A DNA stretch of 14,346 nt, taken from the NCBI GenBank assembly GCA_014796735.1, contig JAAVIG010000142.1, forward strand, positions 1 to 14,346. The letters run 5' to 3'. The position numbers and the translations under genes are program-made. This document shows positions 6,675 through 14,219 of the stretch, piece by piece. A model generated the notes under the pieces. The model was not told where the DNA came from. It worked only from the letters and a program-made list of their open reading frames with translations, and searched no databases. Every line of letters begins with the position of its first letter. The stretch's first letter is position 1. This DNA is from Oscillospiraceae bacterium (GTDB lineage: Bacteria > Bacillota > Clostridia > Oscillospirales > Ruminococcaceae).

Positions 6675-7676
6675 ATGGAAGAAACAAGAAAAAAACGCAT
6701 ATTCAGCGGTATTCAGCCCACTAATACACCCCATTTGGGAAACTATCTGGGGGCTTTGAAAAATTGGCACAAGCTTCAGGAGGAATATGACTGCGCTTAC
6801 AGCATAGTCGATCTTCACGCCATAACGGTAAGACAGGATCCCGCCAAGCTTCGCCGCCAGATTTCGGAGAGCTATGCGCTTTTGCTTGCTATCGGCATCG
6901 ATCCCGATAGGTCCATAGTGTTTGTCCAGGGTCACAATCCCGCTCACGCTCAGTTAAGCTGGATCCTGTCATGCTATACCCAGTTCGGCGAGTTAAGCCG
7001 CATGACCCAGTTTAAGGACAAATCCCAGAAGCACCCCGAAAACATTAACGCGGGTCTGTTTACTTATCCCGTTTTAATGGCGGCCGATATTCTGCTGTAT
7101 CAGGCTGACGTTGTGCCTGTGGGAATTGACCAGAAGCAGCATCTGGAGCTCACAAGAAACATTGCCGAAAGATTCAACAATCTTTACGGCGAGACCTTTA
7201 CCGTTCCCGAACCCTATATCACAAAGTCGGTGGCTAAGATAATGTCCTTGGCTGATCCAACCAAGAAGATGTCCAAGTCCGACGAAAACCCCAACGCTTC
7301 AGTAAGCATTCTTGACGACCGTGACGTCATTTTGCGCAAGTTCAAGCGTGCGGTTACCGACAGCGGCTGCGAGGTCAAGGCAGGCGAGGGCAAGGAAGGT
7401 ATCGAAAATCTTATGTCGATCTACGGTGCAGTCACCGAAAAGACATTTGAAGAAATTGAAAAAGAATTTGAAGGAAAAGGCTACGGAGATTTTAAGGCTG
7501 CCGTCGGAGAAGCGGTCGCCGATTCGCTTTTGCCTATGCAGGAGGAGTATAAACGGATAATTGCCGATAAGGCTTATCTGGAAAAGTGCATGAAGGAGGG
7601 GGCCGAAAAAGCCTTCGCCGCTTCGCGCAGGACTCTGCAAAAGGTGAATAAAAAGGTAGGCTTTATCAACCTTTAA
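6675..7676 (+). CDS. trpS: Tryptophanyl-tRNA synthetase
   Basis: A 333-residue class Ic synthetase of normal bacterial length that charges tRNA-Trp with tryptophan using ATP. The Rossmann-fold start FSGIQPTNTPHLGNYLG (10-26) includes the HIGH-like motif PHLGN. DLHAITV (46-52) and VLMAADILLYQADVVPVG (133-150) are characteristic of TrpRS. The KMSKS loop is complete at 198-202 (KKMSKSDENP). AAAGGA precedes the ATG. The gene ends in a strong terminator at 7719-7756, so it is unlikely to be in one operon with the exporter genes that follow. Confidence 0.97.
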   Translation: MEETRKKRIFSGIQPTNTPHLGNYLGALKNWHKLQEEYDCAYSIVDLHAITVRQDPAKLRRQISESYALLLAIGIDPDRSIVFVQGHNPAHAQLSWILSCYTQFGELSRMTQFKDKSQKHPENINAGLFTYPVLMAADILLYQADVVPVGIDQKQHLELTRNIAERFNNLYGETFTVPEPYITKSVAKIMSLADPTKKMSKSDENPNASVSILDDRDVILRKFKRAVTDSGCEVKAGEGKEGIENLMSIYGAVTEKTFEEIEKEFEGKGYGDFKAAVGEAVADSLLPMQEEYKRIIADKAYLEKCMKEGAEKAFAASRRTLQKVNKKVGFINL

Positions 7677-7718
7677 TAAGGTTGTATTTAAGCTGTCCAA
7701 AAAAGCGTTGATCTTCGG

Positions 7719-7756
7719 GCATAGCCGTATTGTTTTGCGGCTGTGCTTTTTGTTTT
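7719..7756 (+). terminator. Terminator of trpS
   Basis: GCATAGCCG (7719-7727) pairs with CGGCTGTGC (7738-7746), a 9-bp stem with one wobble and a 10-base loop. It is followed by TTTTTGTTTT. Confidence 0.88.
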
Positions 7757-7772
7757 GAAGCAATGGGTGAAA

Positions 7773-7802
7773 TTGCCGCAAAAACGCCGAACCGTGTATA
7801 AG
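7773..7802 (+). promoter_or_regulatory. Possible promoter of the exporter cluster
   Basis: TTGCCG (7773-7778), an 18-base spacer, then TATAAG (7797-7802) give a plausible but imperfect sigma-A promoter just after the trpS terminator, about 50 bases before the first exporter gene. No ECF-type motif like those of the sigma genes is seen here. Confidence 0.3.
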
Positions 7803-7853
7803 GAGTTATACGGAAAATTTACTTATTGCTTAAACAGGAGGAAATTATACCGA

Positions 7854-10238
7854 ATGAAATATTTTGATACATTAACGGAGGGCGTACAAGAGGCGTTAAG
7901 CGTAAGGGGCGTTGACACCGAAAAGCTCTTGTACTGCCTGAAATGCGATATGAACAACGAGGGGCTGTATTACGATACATATATTGTTTTCGACAGCGAA
8001 AAGCTTTACGCGGTAAGCGGCTATGACCGCATGGTGCAGGATAAGAAAAGATACCGCAATGAGTTTGAGTTCAAGGAATATTTTGAGTACGATATGACCG
8101 ATCTCAAGGAGCTGTACGTTGACCGCTACCGCCACACCTGCCGCCTTATGGGTAAATTCGGGGATTTCGGCGATGAAAAACCCCCGATGGGTGAACATTC
8201 CGAAAAGGGTGAAAATGGCGAAAAATCAGAAAAGATTACAGTTGCCGAAAAGGACGAAAAAGGCGGAAAAGGTAAGAATGAGGGAAAAAAGGTATGTATC
8301 AGCCGTTTTTCCTCGGGCTTTTCAGAAAAAACAGAGCAGTTCTGCCGCCGATTTAACATGACGGTGAAAAAAGAGGAGATTGACGACACGCCTTTGGCGG
8401 AAAACAGCCCGTTCTGCCCCAAGTGCGGGCAGAAGTTCCCCGACCCCAACAGAAAATTCTGCCCCTACTGCGTTAAGCGTTCCTCTATATTAAAAAGGCT
8501 TCTGGGACTTTTCGGGGAATACAAGGCGCAGATCATCACCATTTTCTTCTTAATGGTATTTTCCGCGCTGCTGGGCGTTATATCCCCTTACTTCGGCACC
8601 GCGTTCCTGTATGACCGAGTATTGGACGTTGCGGGAGAGTTTTACGGGAAGGTTTTGTTTGCCATACTTATGATGGCGGGCTTTAAGTTTATAGCGGAGC
8701 TTTTCGGGCTTATCTACGGCATAGTGTTCACTAAAGCCAACTGTAAGGTAATGCACAAGCTGAGGACTACGGTTTTTGCCGCTATGGAAAAGCTGTCGCT
8801 GCCCTTCTTTACCTCCAAGCAGACAGGCTCTCTTATGACCAGAGTTGACAGAGACGCGGGAGAGGTGAGCGAGATGTTTGCCAATATTATGCCCAGCTTT
8901 GTTATCTGCGCCATAAAGATAGTTTCCATGGTGCTGCTGATGTTTATGATGTCGCCGATCTTAGCGGTATTTGTTCTGGCAATGACCGCGTTTCTGATGT
9001 CCAGCGAGATATTCTTTATCAAGGGACAGCGGCGTCTTTGGAGAGGTATAAACCTTTCCAACCGCAAGATGAACTCCAACCTTAACGACTCGGTAAACGG
9101 ACACCGCGTTATAAAGGCCTTTGCCCGCGAGGAGCAGGAAATGGACAGATTCGGGCACAACGTAAACGCCGTACGCAGCGCGGAGTATGCCGCACGTTCG
9201 AGAGGATCGAGCTTCGAGATCATGCAGAACGTGGTGTTTTCCGTGGGCGGCGCGCTTCTGACCATGTTCGGCTACTACCTTGTGGTAACGGGACAGATCG
9301 GCCTTGGCGAGCTTATGCTGCTTATAAGCTATTTCGGAATGATGGCCGATCCTATGTACTTCCTTATATGGGCGGGCGACGATGTTTCCCGCTGTCTTGA
9401 CGCGGCTTCCCGTATTTTTGAGATAATGGACAGCCTGCCTACGGTAAAGCCTCCTTTGACTCCTGCCGTTATCGGGGAAGAGGGGCTAAAGGGGGATATT
9501 TCTCTTAAAAACGTAAGCTTCGAGTACGAGGCGGGAGTGCCTGTGCTGAAGGATATAAGCCTTGACATAAAGGCAGGGCAGTTCTTCGGCATAGTCGGCA
9601 AGACCGGCGCGGGCAAATCCACCATTATCAACCTTATTTCAAGGCTTTTTGACCCAACCAACGGAAATATAACCGTGGACGGGATAAACGTAAGGGATAT
9701 AGCCTTTGCCGATCTGAGGAAAAGCATAGGCATAGTATCACAGGAGACCTATATTTTCATGGGTACGGTTGCGGACAATATAAGATACGCCCGTCCCGAC
9801 GCCACAATGGAGGAAGTCGTTGAAGCGGCAAAGAACGCCAACGCGCACGACTTTATCCTTAAGCTCCCCGACGGCTATGACACCACGATAGGAAGCGGCG
9901 GAGCGGATCTGTCGGGAGGAGAAAGACAGCGTATCTCCATAGCCCGCGCCCTTATACAAAAGCCTAATATATTGATTTTGGACGAGGCCACCGCTTCCAT
10001 GGACACCAGAACCGAGCGGAAGATACAAAACGCCATAGACAACCTTAAAAAGGGAAGAACGGTAATAGCCATAGCTCACCGGCTTTCCACGCTCCGCGAG
10101 GCGGACACTCTTTGTGTTATCGAAAACGGAGAGGTGAAGGAAAACGGCACCCACGACGAGCTTATACGCTTAAAGGGCAAATACTTTGAGCTTTACCGTT
10201 TGCAGGCGGAAGCGCTTAAAACGATCTCGGTGGATTAA
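7854..10238 (+). CDS. ABC exporter with PH-like and zinc-ribbon N-terminus (first)
   Basis: A 794-residue fused membrane/ATPase exporter half. Residues 1-~175 form a soluble domain that looks PH-like, interrupted by a Lys/Glu/Gly-rich insert (~109-147). A zinc ribbon follows (C188-C191, C203-C206). Helices span ~215-510. The nucleotide-binding domain has Walker A GKTGAGKST (582-590), Q630, signature LSGGE (686-690), Walker B ILILDE ending in catalytic E711, and H742, so it should hydrolyse ATP. Typical exporters of this type have about 580 residues; the extra ~200 are the N-terminal module. ATG 7854 is chosen because AGGAGG lies 12 bases before it; upstream in-frame codons overlap the trpS terminator. 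It is 29 bases from the DUF1854 gene. Substrate unknown. Confidence 0.85.
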   Translation: MKYFDTLTEGVQEALSVRGVDTEKLLYCLKCDMNNEGLYYDTYIVFDSEKLYAVSGYDRMVQDKKRYRNEFEFKEYFEYDMTDLKELYVDRYRHTCRLMGKFGDFGDEKPPMGEHSEKGENGEKSEKITVAEKDEKGGKGKNEGKKVCISRFSSGFSEKTEQFCRRFNMTVKKEEIDDTPLAENSPFCPKCGQKFPDPNRKFCPYCVKRSSILKRLLGLFGEYKAQIITIFFLMVFSALLGVISPYFGTAFLYDRVLDVAGEFYGKVLFAILMMAGFKFIAELFGLIYGIVFTKANCKVMHKLRTTVFAAMEKLSLPFFTSKQTGSLMTRVDRDAGEVSEMFANIMPSFVICAIKIVSMVLLMFMMSPILAVFVLAMTAFLMSSEIFFIKGQRRLWRGINLSNRKMNSNLNDSVNGHRVIKAFAREEQEMDRFGHNVNAVRSAEYAARSRGSSFEIMQNVVFSVGGALLTMFGYYLVVTGQIGLGELMLLISYFGMMADPMYFLIWAGDDVSRCLDAASRIFEIMDSLPTVKPPLTPAVIGEEGLKGDISLKNVSFEYEAGVPVLKDISLDIKAGQFFGIVGKTGAGKSTIINLISRLFDPTNGNITVDGINVRDIAFADLRKSIGIVSQETYIFMGTVADNIRYARPDATMEEVVEAAKNANAHDFILKLPDGYDTTIGSGGADLSGGERQRISIARALIQKPNILILDEATASMDTRTERKIQNAIDNLKKGRTVIAIAHRLSTLREADTLCVIENGEVKENGTHDELIRLKGKYFELYRLQAEALKTISVD

Positions 10239-10267
10239 ATCCCCAATGAAAGGAATATGCTATTATT

Positions 10268-10801
10268 ATGAATGAATATAAAAAAGACGATTTTTCGGTA
10301 GATACCCTAAGAATTTTAGACGTTAAGGAGCTGAAATTCACCCGCAGGGACAGCGGCTACCTCTTCCTCGACTATCAGGGAAATACCTACGAGGAAATAA
10401 GCCTTACAAGGCTCCAGCCCTTTTTCTGCTTAGACACCTATATCAGCGTTTCTTTCAGAAACGACGAGGAGGAGTGGATAGAGATAGGGGTAATAAAGGA
10501 CTTGAAGGAAATGACAGACGAGCAGCACAGGCTTTGTATGGATTACCTGAATTTCCGCTACTATATCCCGATAATCACCAAAATTTACTCTATAAAGGAC
10601 AACCGAATGGGTTACCTTTTTGTGGACGCGGAGACCACCGCGGGGCATAAGAAAATAGCCGTCAACGACTGGTGGACAAATTTCCGCATAAACAGCAGCG
10701 GGATTCTGACCGTCACCGATTCCGACGGAAACAAGTATCAGATACCCGATCTGGACAAGATCGACCGCAGCAGCTACCGTAAACTGGAGCTGTTTGTATA
10801 A
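10268..10801 (+). CDS. DUF1854 family protein
   Basis: A 177-residue soluble protein with no signal peptide or membrane helix. The C-terminal pattern ILTVTDSDGNKYQIPDLDKI followed by D-R-S-S-x-x-K-L-E-L is characteristic of DUF1854, as are LNFRYYIPIITKIYSIKD mid-protein and DWW near residue 136. From memory, homologues in proteobacteria sit beside ABC transporters and are labelled cyanophycin-metabolism-associated; no cyanophycin synthetase or cyanophycinase gene is in this window. It lies between two exporter genes, 29 bases after the first, with AAAGGA upstream of its ATG. A role as accessory or regulatory subunit of the exporters is inferred from position only. Confidence 0.82.
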   Translation: MNEYKKDDFSVDTLRILDVKELKFTRRDSGYLFLDYQGNTYEEISLTRLQPFFCLDTYISVSFRNDEEEWIEIGVIKDLKEMTDEQHRLCMDYLNFRYYIPIITKIYSIKDNRMGYLFVDAETTAGHKKIAVNDWWTNFRINSSGILTVTDSDGNKYQIPDLDKIDRSSYRKLELFV

Positions 10802-10803
10802 TG

Positions 10804-10901
10804 TTATACCAATCCCTTTTTAAACTGACGTAATACCCACAGTTTAAAAAGGAATTGCACCCGAAACACTAATCCAACAGTTGTAAAAGGGATTAGTATT
10901 A
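10804..10901 (+). repeat. Compound inverted-repeat element, copy 2 of the 3' hairpin family
   Basis: Just after the DUF1854 stop, TTATACCAAT opens a hairpin in which 10810-10827 pairs with 10840-10857 (18 bp, one mismatch, 12-base loop). ACCCGAAACACT (10859-10870) follows. These flanks match the element at 239-321 in the same sense orientation, though the stem sequence differs. A second hairpin, ACTAATCC (10868-10875) with GGATTAGT (10890-10897), follows. The outer ends 10804-10827 and 10878-10901 are also inverted repeats (20 of 24 match), giving a small mobile-element-like unit of about 98 bp. No transposase is seen. Confidence 0.75.
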
Positions 10902-10937
10902 GTCATTTGATCTATCAATGTTGCAAAGGAAGTATAT

Positions 10938-13115
10938 ATGAACTTAAAAATATCTATTCCAAAGGACTGTCCCGAGGATATTACCTTCAGTCTGCCCTTT
11001 GACCTTACGGAAAAAGGGGAGCAGACGGAGGGTCATTTCTGCGCGGACAGAGAAAAAATATACATTTACGGCAGGGACGGACTTGAAAACACTTTTGAAA
11101 TAAAGAAGTATTACAGCTTCGAGGTGTTCCGTCAGTCGGGCTGCTCCATGATAAGAGGAAGACTTCGTGAAAACAGCAAATGGCAGATGTTCTGCTGTTT
11201 CACCCAGACTCACTACATACGCTTCGCGGAGCTTGCCAAGCTGCTGGATTTTTACGCCAAGACGGGCGTATTCAGCGAAAAAAGCGACGCATTGGAATCC
11301 AACTGCCCCAAATGCGGCATCAAGCTCCCTCATGAGGGAGCGGAATGTCCGTTTTGTACCAAAAAGGCGGGAACGGCAAGACGGCTTGTAAGCAGACTTA
11401 TGAGGTATAAAAAGTACTTTTTCATAAGCGTTGCAACGTCGATCCTTTCCTACGCGGCCAGCATAGTCTCCCCGTCCTTGTACAGAGTGGTTGTGGACGA
11501 GGTCATAGGCGATGTGCCGAATATGGAGCTGTTTTTCATTATCGCGGGGGTAGTTGTGGGCTTGTCGCTGCTGATCTCTGTGGTGGACGGAGTGCGCTGG
11601 AAGATCGACATAAGGATGTCCGTCAACTTTATAAGAGATTTGCGCAAGGAGCTGTTTGACAAAATACAGATGATCTCCATGCGATCCTTCGCAAAAAGAA
11701 CCTCGGGCGACATTATCCGAAGAGTAAGCGACGACGCCAATATCCTTAAGAACTTCCTTACGGGACAGGGAAAGGCGATGATCTTAAATGTAGTAGCGCT
11801 TACCACCATTTCGGTTATAGCCTTTTGCGTAAACTGGAAGTTGGCTTTGCTGGTGATTATACCTATACCTATCGCTTCGGTGCTTACTCAGAAAATAATG
11901 AGAAAGATCGGCGGACTTTACGGAAGATGGTGGAGAAAGGTCTGCAATTCCTCAAAGTACCTTAACGATATTATCTCGGGTCAGAGAGTGGTAAAAAGCT
12001 ACGGCAGCGAGGAGAGAGAGGTAAAACGCTACACGGGTATTTCACAGCAAGTGGCGGACGCTTACAGCGACGCGGAATGTACATGGTATCTTCTTTACCC
12101 CGTTTTAAGGTACATTTTAGCGGCGGGTGAAATGTTTATGCTGTACTTCGGCGCGTCAATGGTGCTGGATTTAAGCATTACATTGGGCGAGTTCGTGCAG
12201 TTCACGGGCTATGCTTCCATGCTGTACGGCCCCGTGGAATGGCTCATGCAGCTCCCCCGTTCATTGTCACAGGCAATGGTATCCGCGGGCAAGATTTTTG
12301 AGATACTCGACGAGCCTATCGACCTTGACGATCACGAGGACGCGGTGGATTTGGAGATAAAGGGAGATATTGTCTTTGATAACGTGTCCTTTGGCTACAC
12401 TGCCTACAATCCCGTACTCAAAAATATTTCCTGCGAAATAAAGCAGGGCGAGATGATAGGTATAGTAGGACATTCGGGCGTAGGCAAATCAACTATGATA
12501 AACCTTATAATGCGTCTTTACGACCCCACAAGCGGCTCGATCAAGATCGACGGAGTTGATTTAAGAGACATCAAGGCGGAAAGCCTGCACCAAAGGTTAG
12601 GCGTTGTGCTTCAGGAGACCTTCCTGTTTAACGGCACGGTTTTTGAAAACATAGCCTACGCAAGACCCGACGCTACGTTTGAGGAGGTCGTTCAGGCGGC
12701 AAAGATCGCCGATGCTCACGATTTTGTAACAAGGCTTCCCGACGGCTACAATACTTATGTGGGCGAAAAGGGCTACAGCCTTTCGGGCGGCGAACGTCAG
12801 CGCGTAGCCATAGCGAGAGCCATTCTCCGCGATCCGAAAATACTTATCCTTGACGAAGCCACCGCAAGCCTGGACACTCAGACGGAGAAGCAGATACAAA
12901 CCGCTTTGAACCGCCTTATAAAGGGCAGAACTACGATAGCCATAGCTCACAGACTTTCCACCTTAAGCAGCGCGGACAGACTGATAGTGCTTGATAAGGG
13001 CAAGGTTGCGGAGATAGGAACCCATACCGAGCTTATGGGAAGAAAGGGAGTTTATTACAGGTTAGTTATGGCGCAGAGGACAACGGCGGCGATCAAGGAG
13101 GCTGTAAACGCATAA
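10938..13115 (+). CDS. ABC exporter with PH-like and zinc-ribbon N-terminus (second)
   Basis: A 725-residue exporter half with the same plan as the gene at 7854. Residues ~1-110 form a PH-like soluble domain (KIYIYGRDGLENTFEIKKYY, then a C-terminal helix at ~92-108) without the charged insert of the first exporter. A zinc ribbon (C123-C126, C137-C140) and transmembrane helices (~155-440) follow. The ATPase domain has Walker A GHSGVGKST (511-519), Q559, LSGGE (615-619), Walker B ending in catalytic E640, and H671. Both exporters keep every catalytic residue, so a degenerate-site heterodimer is not indicated, although pairing is still possible. A weak AAAGGA site precedes the ATG. The radical SAM gene begins 14 bases after the stop. 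Substrate unknown. Confidence 0.85.
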   Translation: MNLKISIPKDCPEDITFSLPFDLTEKGEQTEGHFCADREKIYIYGRDGLENTFEIKKYYSFEVFRQSGCSMIRGRLRENSKWQMFCCFTQTHYIRFAELAKLLDFYAKTGVFSEKSDALESNCPKCGIKLPHEGAECPFCTKKAGTARRLVSRLMRYKKYFFISVATSILSYAASIVSPSLYRVVVDEVIGDVPNMELFFIIAGVVVGLSLLISVVDGVRWKIDIRMSVNFIRDLRKELFDKIQMISMRSFAKRTSGDIIRRVSDDANILKNFLTGQGKAMILNVVALTTISVIAFCVNWKLALLVIIPIPIASVLTQKIMRKIGGLYGRWWRKVCNSSKYLNDIISGQRVVKSYGSEEREVKRYTGISQQVADAYSDAECTWYLLYPVLRYILAAGEMFMLYFGASMVLDLSITLGEFVQFTGYASMLYGPVEWLMQLPRSLSQAMVSAGKIFEILDEPIDLDDHEDAVDLEIKGDIVFDNVSFGYTAYNPVLKNISCEIKQGEMIGIVGHSGVGKSTMINLIMRLYDPTSGSIKIDGVDLRDIKAESLHQRLGVVLQETFLFNGTVFENIAYARPDATFEEVVQAAKIADAHDFVTRLPDGYNTYVGEKGYSLSGGERQRVAIARAILRDPKILILDEATASLDTQTEKQIQTALNRLIKGRTTIAIAHRLSTLSSADRLIVLDKGKVAEIGTHTELMGRKGVYYRLVMAQRTTAAIKEAVNA

Positions 13116-13129
13116 ATTGGAGAAAGAAT

Positions 13130-14176
13130 ATGAAAAAATTTGATAAATTGACGGTATGTCTCGATATGAGAGGCTGTCCGAACCGCTGCCGTCACTGCTG
13201 GCTGGGCGCGGTGCCAAACGGAAATATGGAAAAGGAGGAGTTAAGATTTGCGGCGCGTGAGTTTAAGCCGCTTGCCAATACCTTTGAAATAGACTTTTGG
13301 TACAGAGAGCCTGATTTCGGCGATAATTACAGGGAGCTGTGGGAGCTTACGGAGGAGCTTTCGGACGTTAAAACACCTCATTTTGAGATCATGAGCTTCT
13401 GGCGGGCGGTGCGCGACAAGGATTATATCCCGTGGCTTTACTCATTGGGGGTAAGAGTGTGTCAGCTCACTTTATTCGGCGGAGAGGAAAAGACGGATCA
13501 TTATGTGGGCCGCAAGGGCGCGTACGGCGAGATAGTGAAAACGATCGAAATGCTGCTCGAACACAAAATATCTCCCCGCATACAGGCGTTTGTCAACAAG
13601 GACAACATTGACGAATTATGTGAGATCGAAAGGCTTGCCGAGGATATGAGCCTTGAAAAACGCTGTGAACAATTCGGCGGGAAGTTCGTTATGTTTGTGC
13701 ATCAGGGAAGCTGTGACGGGGAGAATGAAAAGTTTTACGACGCTTGGGTAACGCTTGACGATCTGAAAAAGATACCTCCGAAGCTTGCGGAAAAGACCTT
13801 GGAGCACTTCGGAAAGCAAAGCCTTAGTGAGGTTTTCGGAGAAACGGAGCACGATCTGCTTTTGAAGCTTGAAAACGACAGCTCCGTAACGGATTTCAGA
13901 GAAAGCTCCCCCGTTTTTTACGTTGACCGCAATTTCGACGTATATCCGAATGTTTCAACGCCCGAACCCTTTTGGTGTCTCGGAAATCTGAAAAGGGACA
14001 AAGCGGAGAGGATAGCGGAAAATTACCTTGAAAACAAGTCCGCCGCGCAAAATGTAAGCGTTACGGTGCCGGTTTGCGAATTGGCGAAAAAGCTTGGGAA
14101 CCCCGACAGTATGCGGCTTTTTTCAAAGGGAGATTATTTTGATTATCTGCTCAACAGGTATTGCAGGGAGATGTAA
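13130..14176 (+). CDS. Radical SAM protein with SPASM/twitch-like C-terminal motif
   Basis: A 348-residue protein. The 4Fe-4S radical SAM signature CxxxCxxC is C16, C20 and C23 within RGCPNRCRHCWLG. The TIM-barrel region appears to run to ~210, including LTLFGGEEKTDHYVGRKGAY (113-132), where a turn follows a core strand. Near the C-terminus, DVYPNVSTPEPFWCLGNL (270-287) resembles the start of a SPASM or twitch domain, but the full auxiliary-cluster cysteine set is not seen; C316 is another possible ligand. GGAGAAAG precedes the ATG, and the 14-base gap to the exporter suggests co-transcription. No precursor peptide gene is visible. It could be a peptide- or metabolite-modifying enzyme or an anaerobic-sulfatase-maturase-like protein; no function is assigned. 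Confidence 0.8.
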   Translation: MKKFDKLTVCLDMRGCPNRCRHCWLGAVPNGNMEKEELRFAAREFKPLANTFEIDFWYREPDFGDNYRELWELTEELSDVKTPHFEIMSFWRAVRDKDYIPWLYSLGVRVCQLTLFGGEEKTDHYVGRKGAYGEIVKTIEMLLEHKISPRIQAFVNKDNIDELCEIERLAEDMSLEKRCEQFGGKFVMFVHQGSCDGENEKFYDAWVTLDDLKKIPPKLAEKTLEHFGKQSLSEVFGETEHDLLLKLENDSSVTDFRESSPVFYVDRNFDVYPNVSTPEPFWCLGNLKRDKAERIAENYLENKSAAQNVSVTVPVCELAKKLGNPDSMRLFSKGDYFDYLLNRYCREM

Positions 14177-14219
14177 TACTAATAACCATTTAAAAACCGG
14201 AAAAACCGGTTTTTAAATG
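14176..14219 (+). terminator. Hairpin overlapping the radical SAM stop codon
   Basis: ATACTAAT (14176-14183) overlaps the stop codon's last base and resembles the opening of the 3' hairpin family. It leads into a perfect 14-bp stem, CATTTAAAAACCGG (14187-14200) with CCGGTTTTTAAATG (14206-14219), loop AAAAA. The T-run lies inside the right arm, so it may work as a terminator in either direction or as a 3' stabiliser. Confidence 0.6.

Noticed and set aside
8714..9265. 183-codon leftward frame inside the first exporter gene
   Set aside because: Antisense shadow of a strongly supported ABC exporter reading frame.
10802..10937. Small peptide precursor gene for the radical SAM protein
   Set aside because: The stretch is made of inverted repeats with frequent stops and no start codon with a ribosome site other than that of the second exporter.
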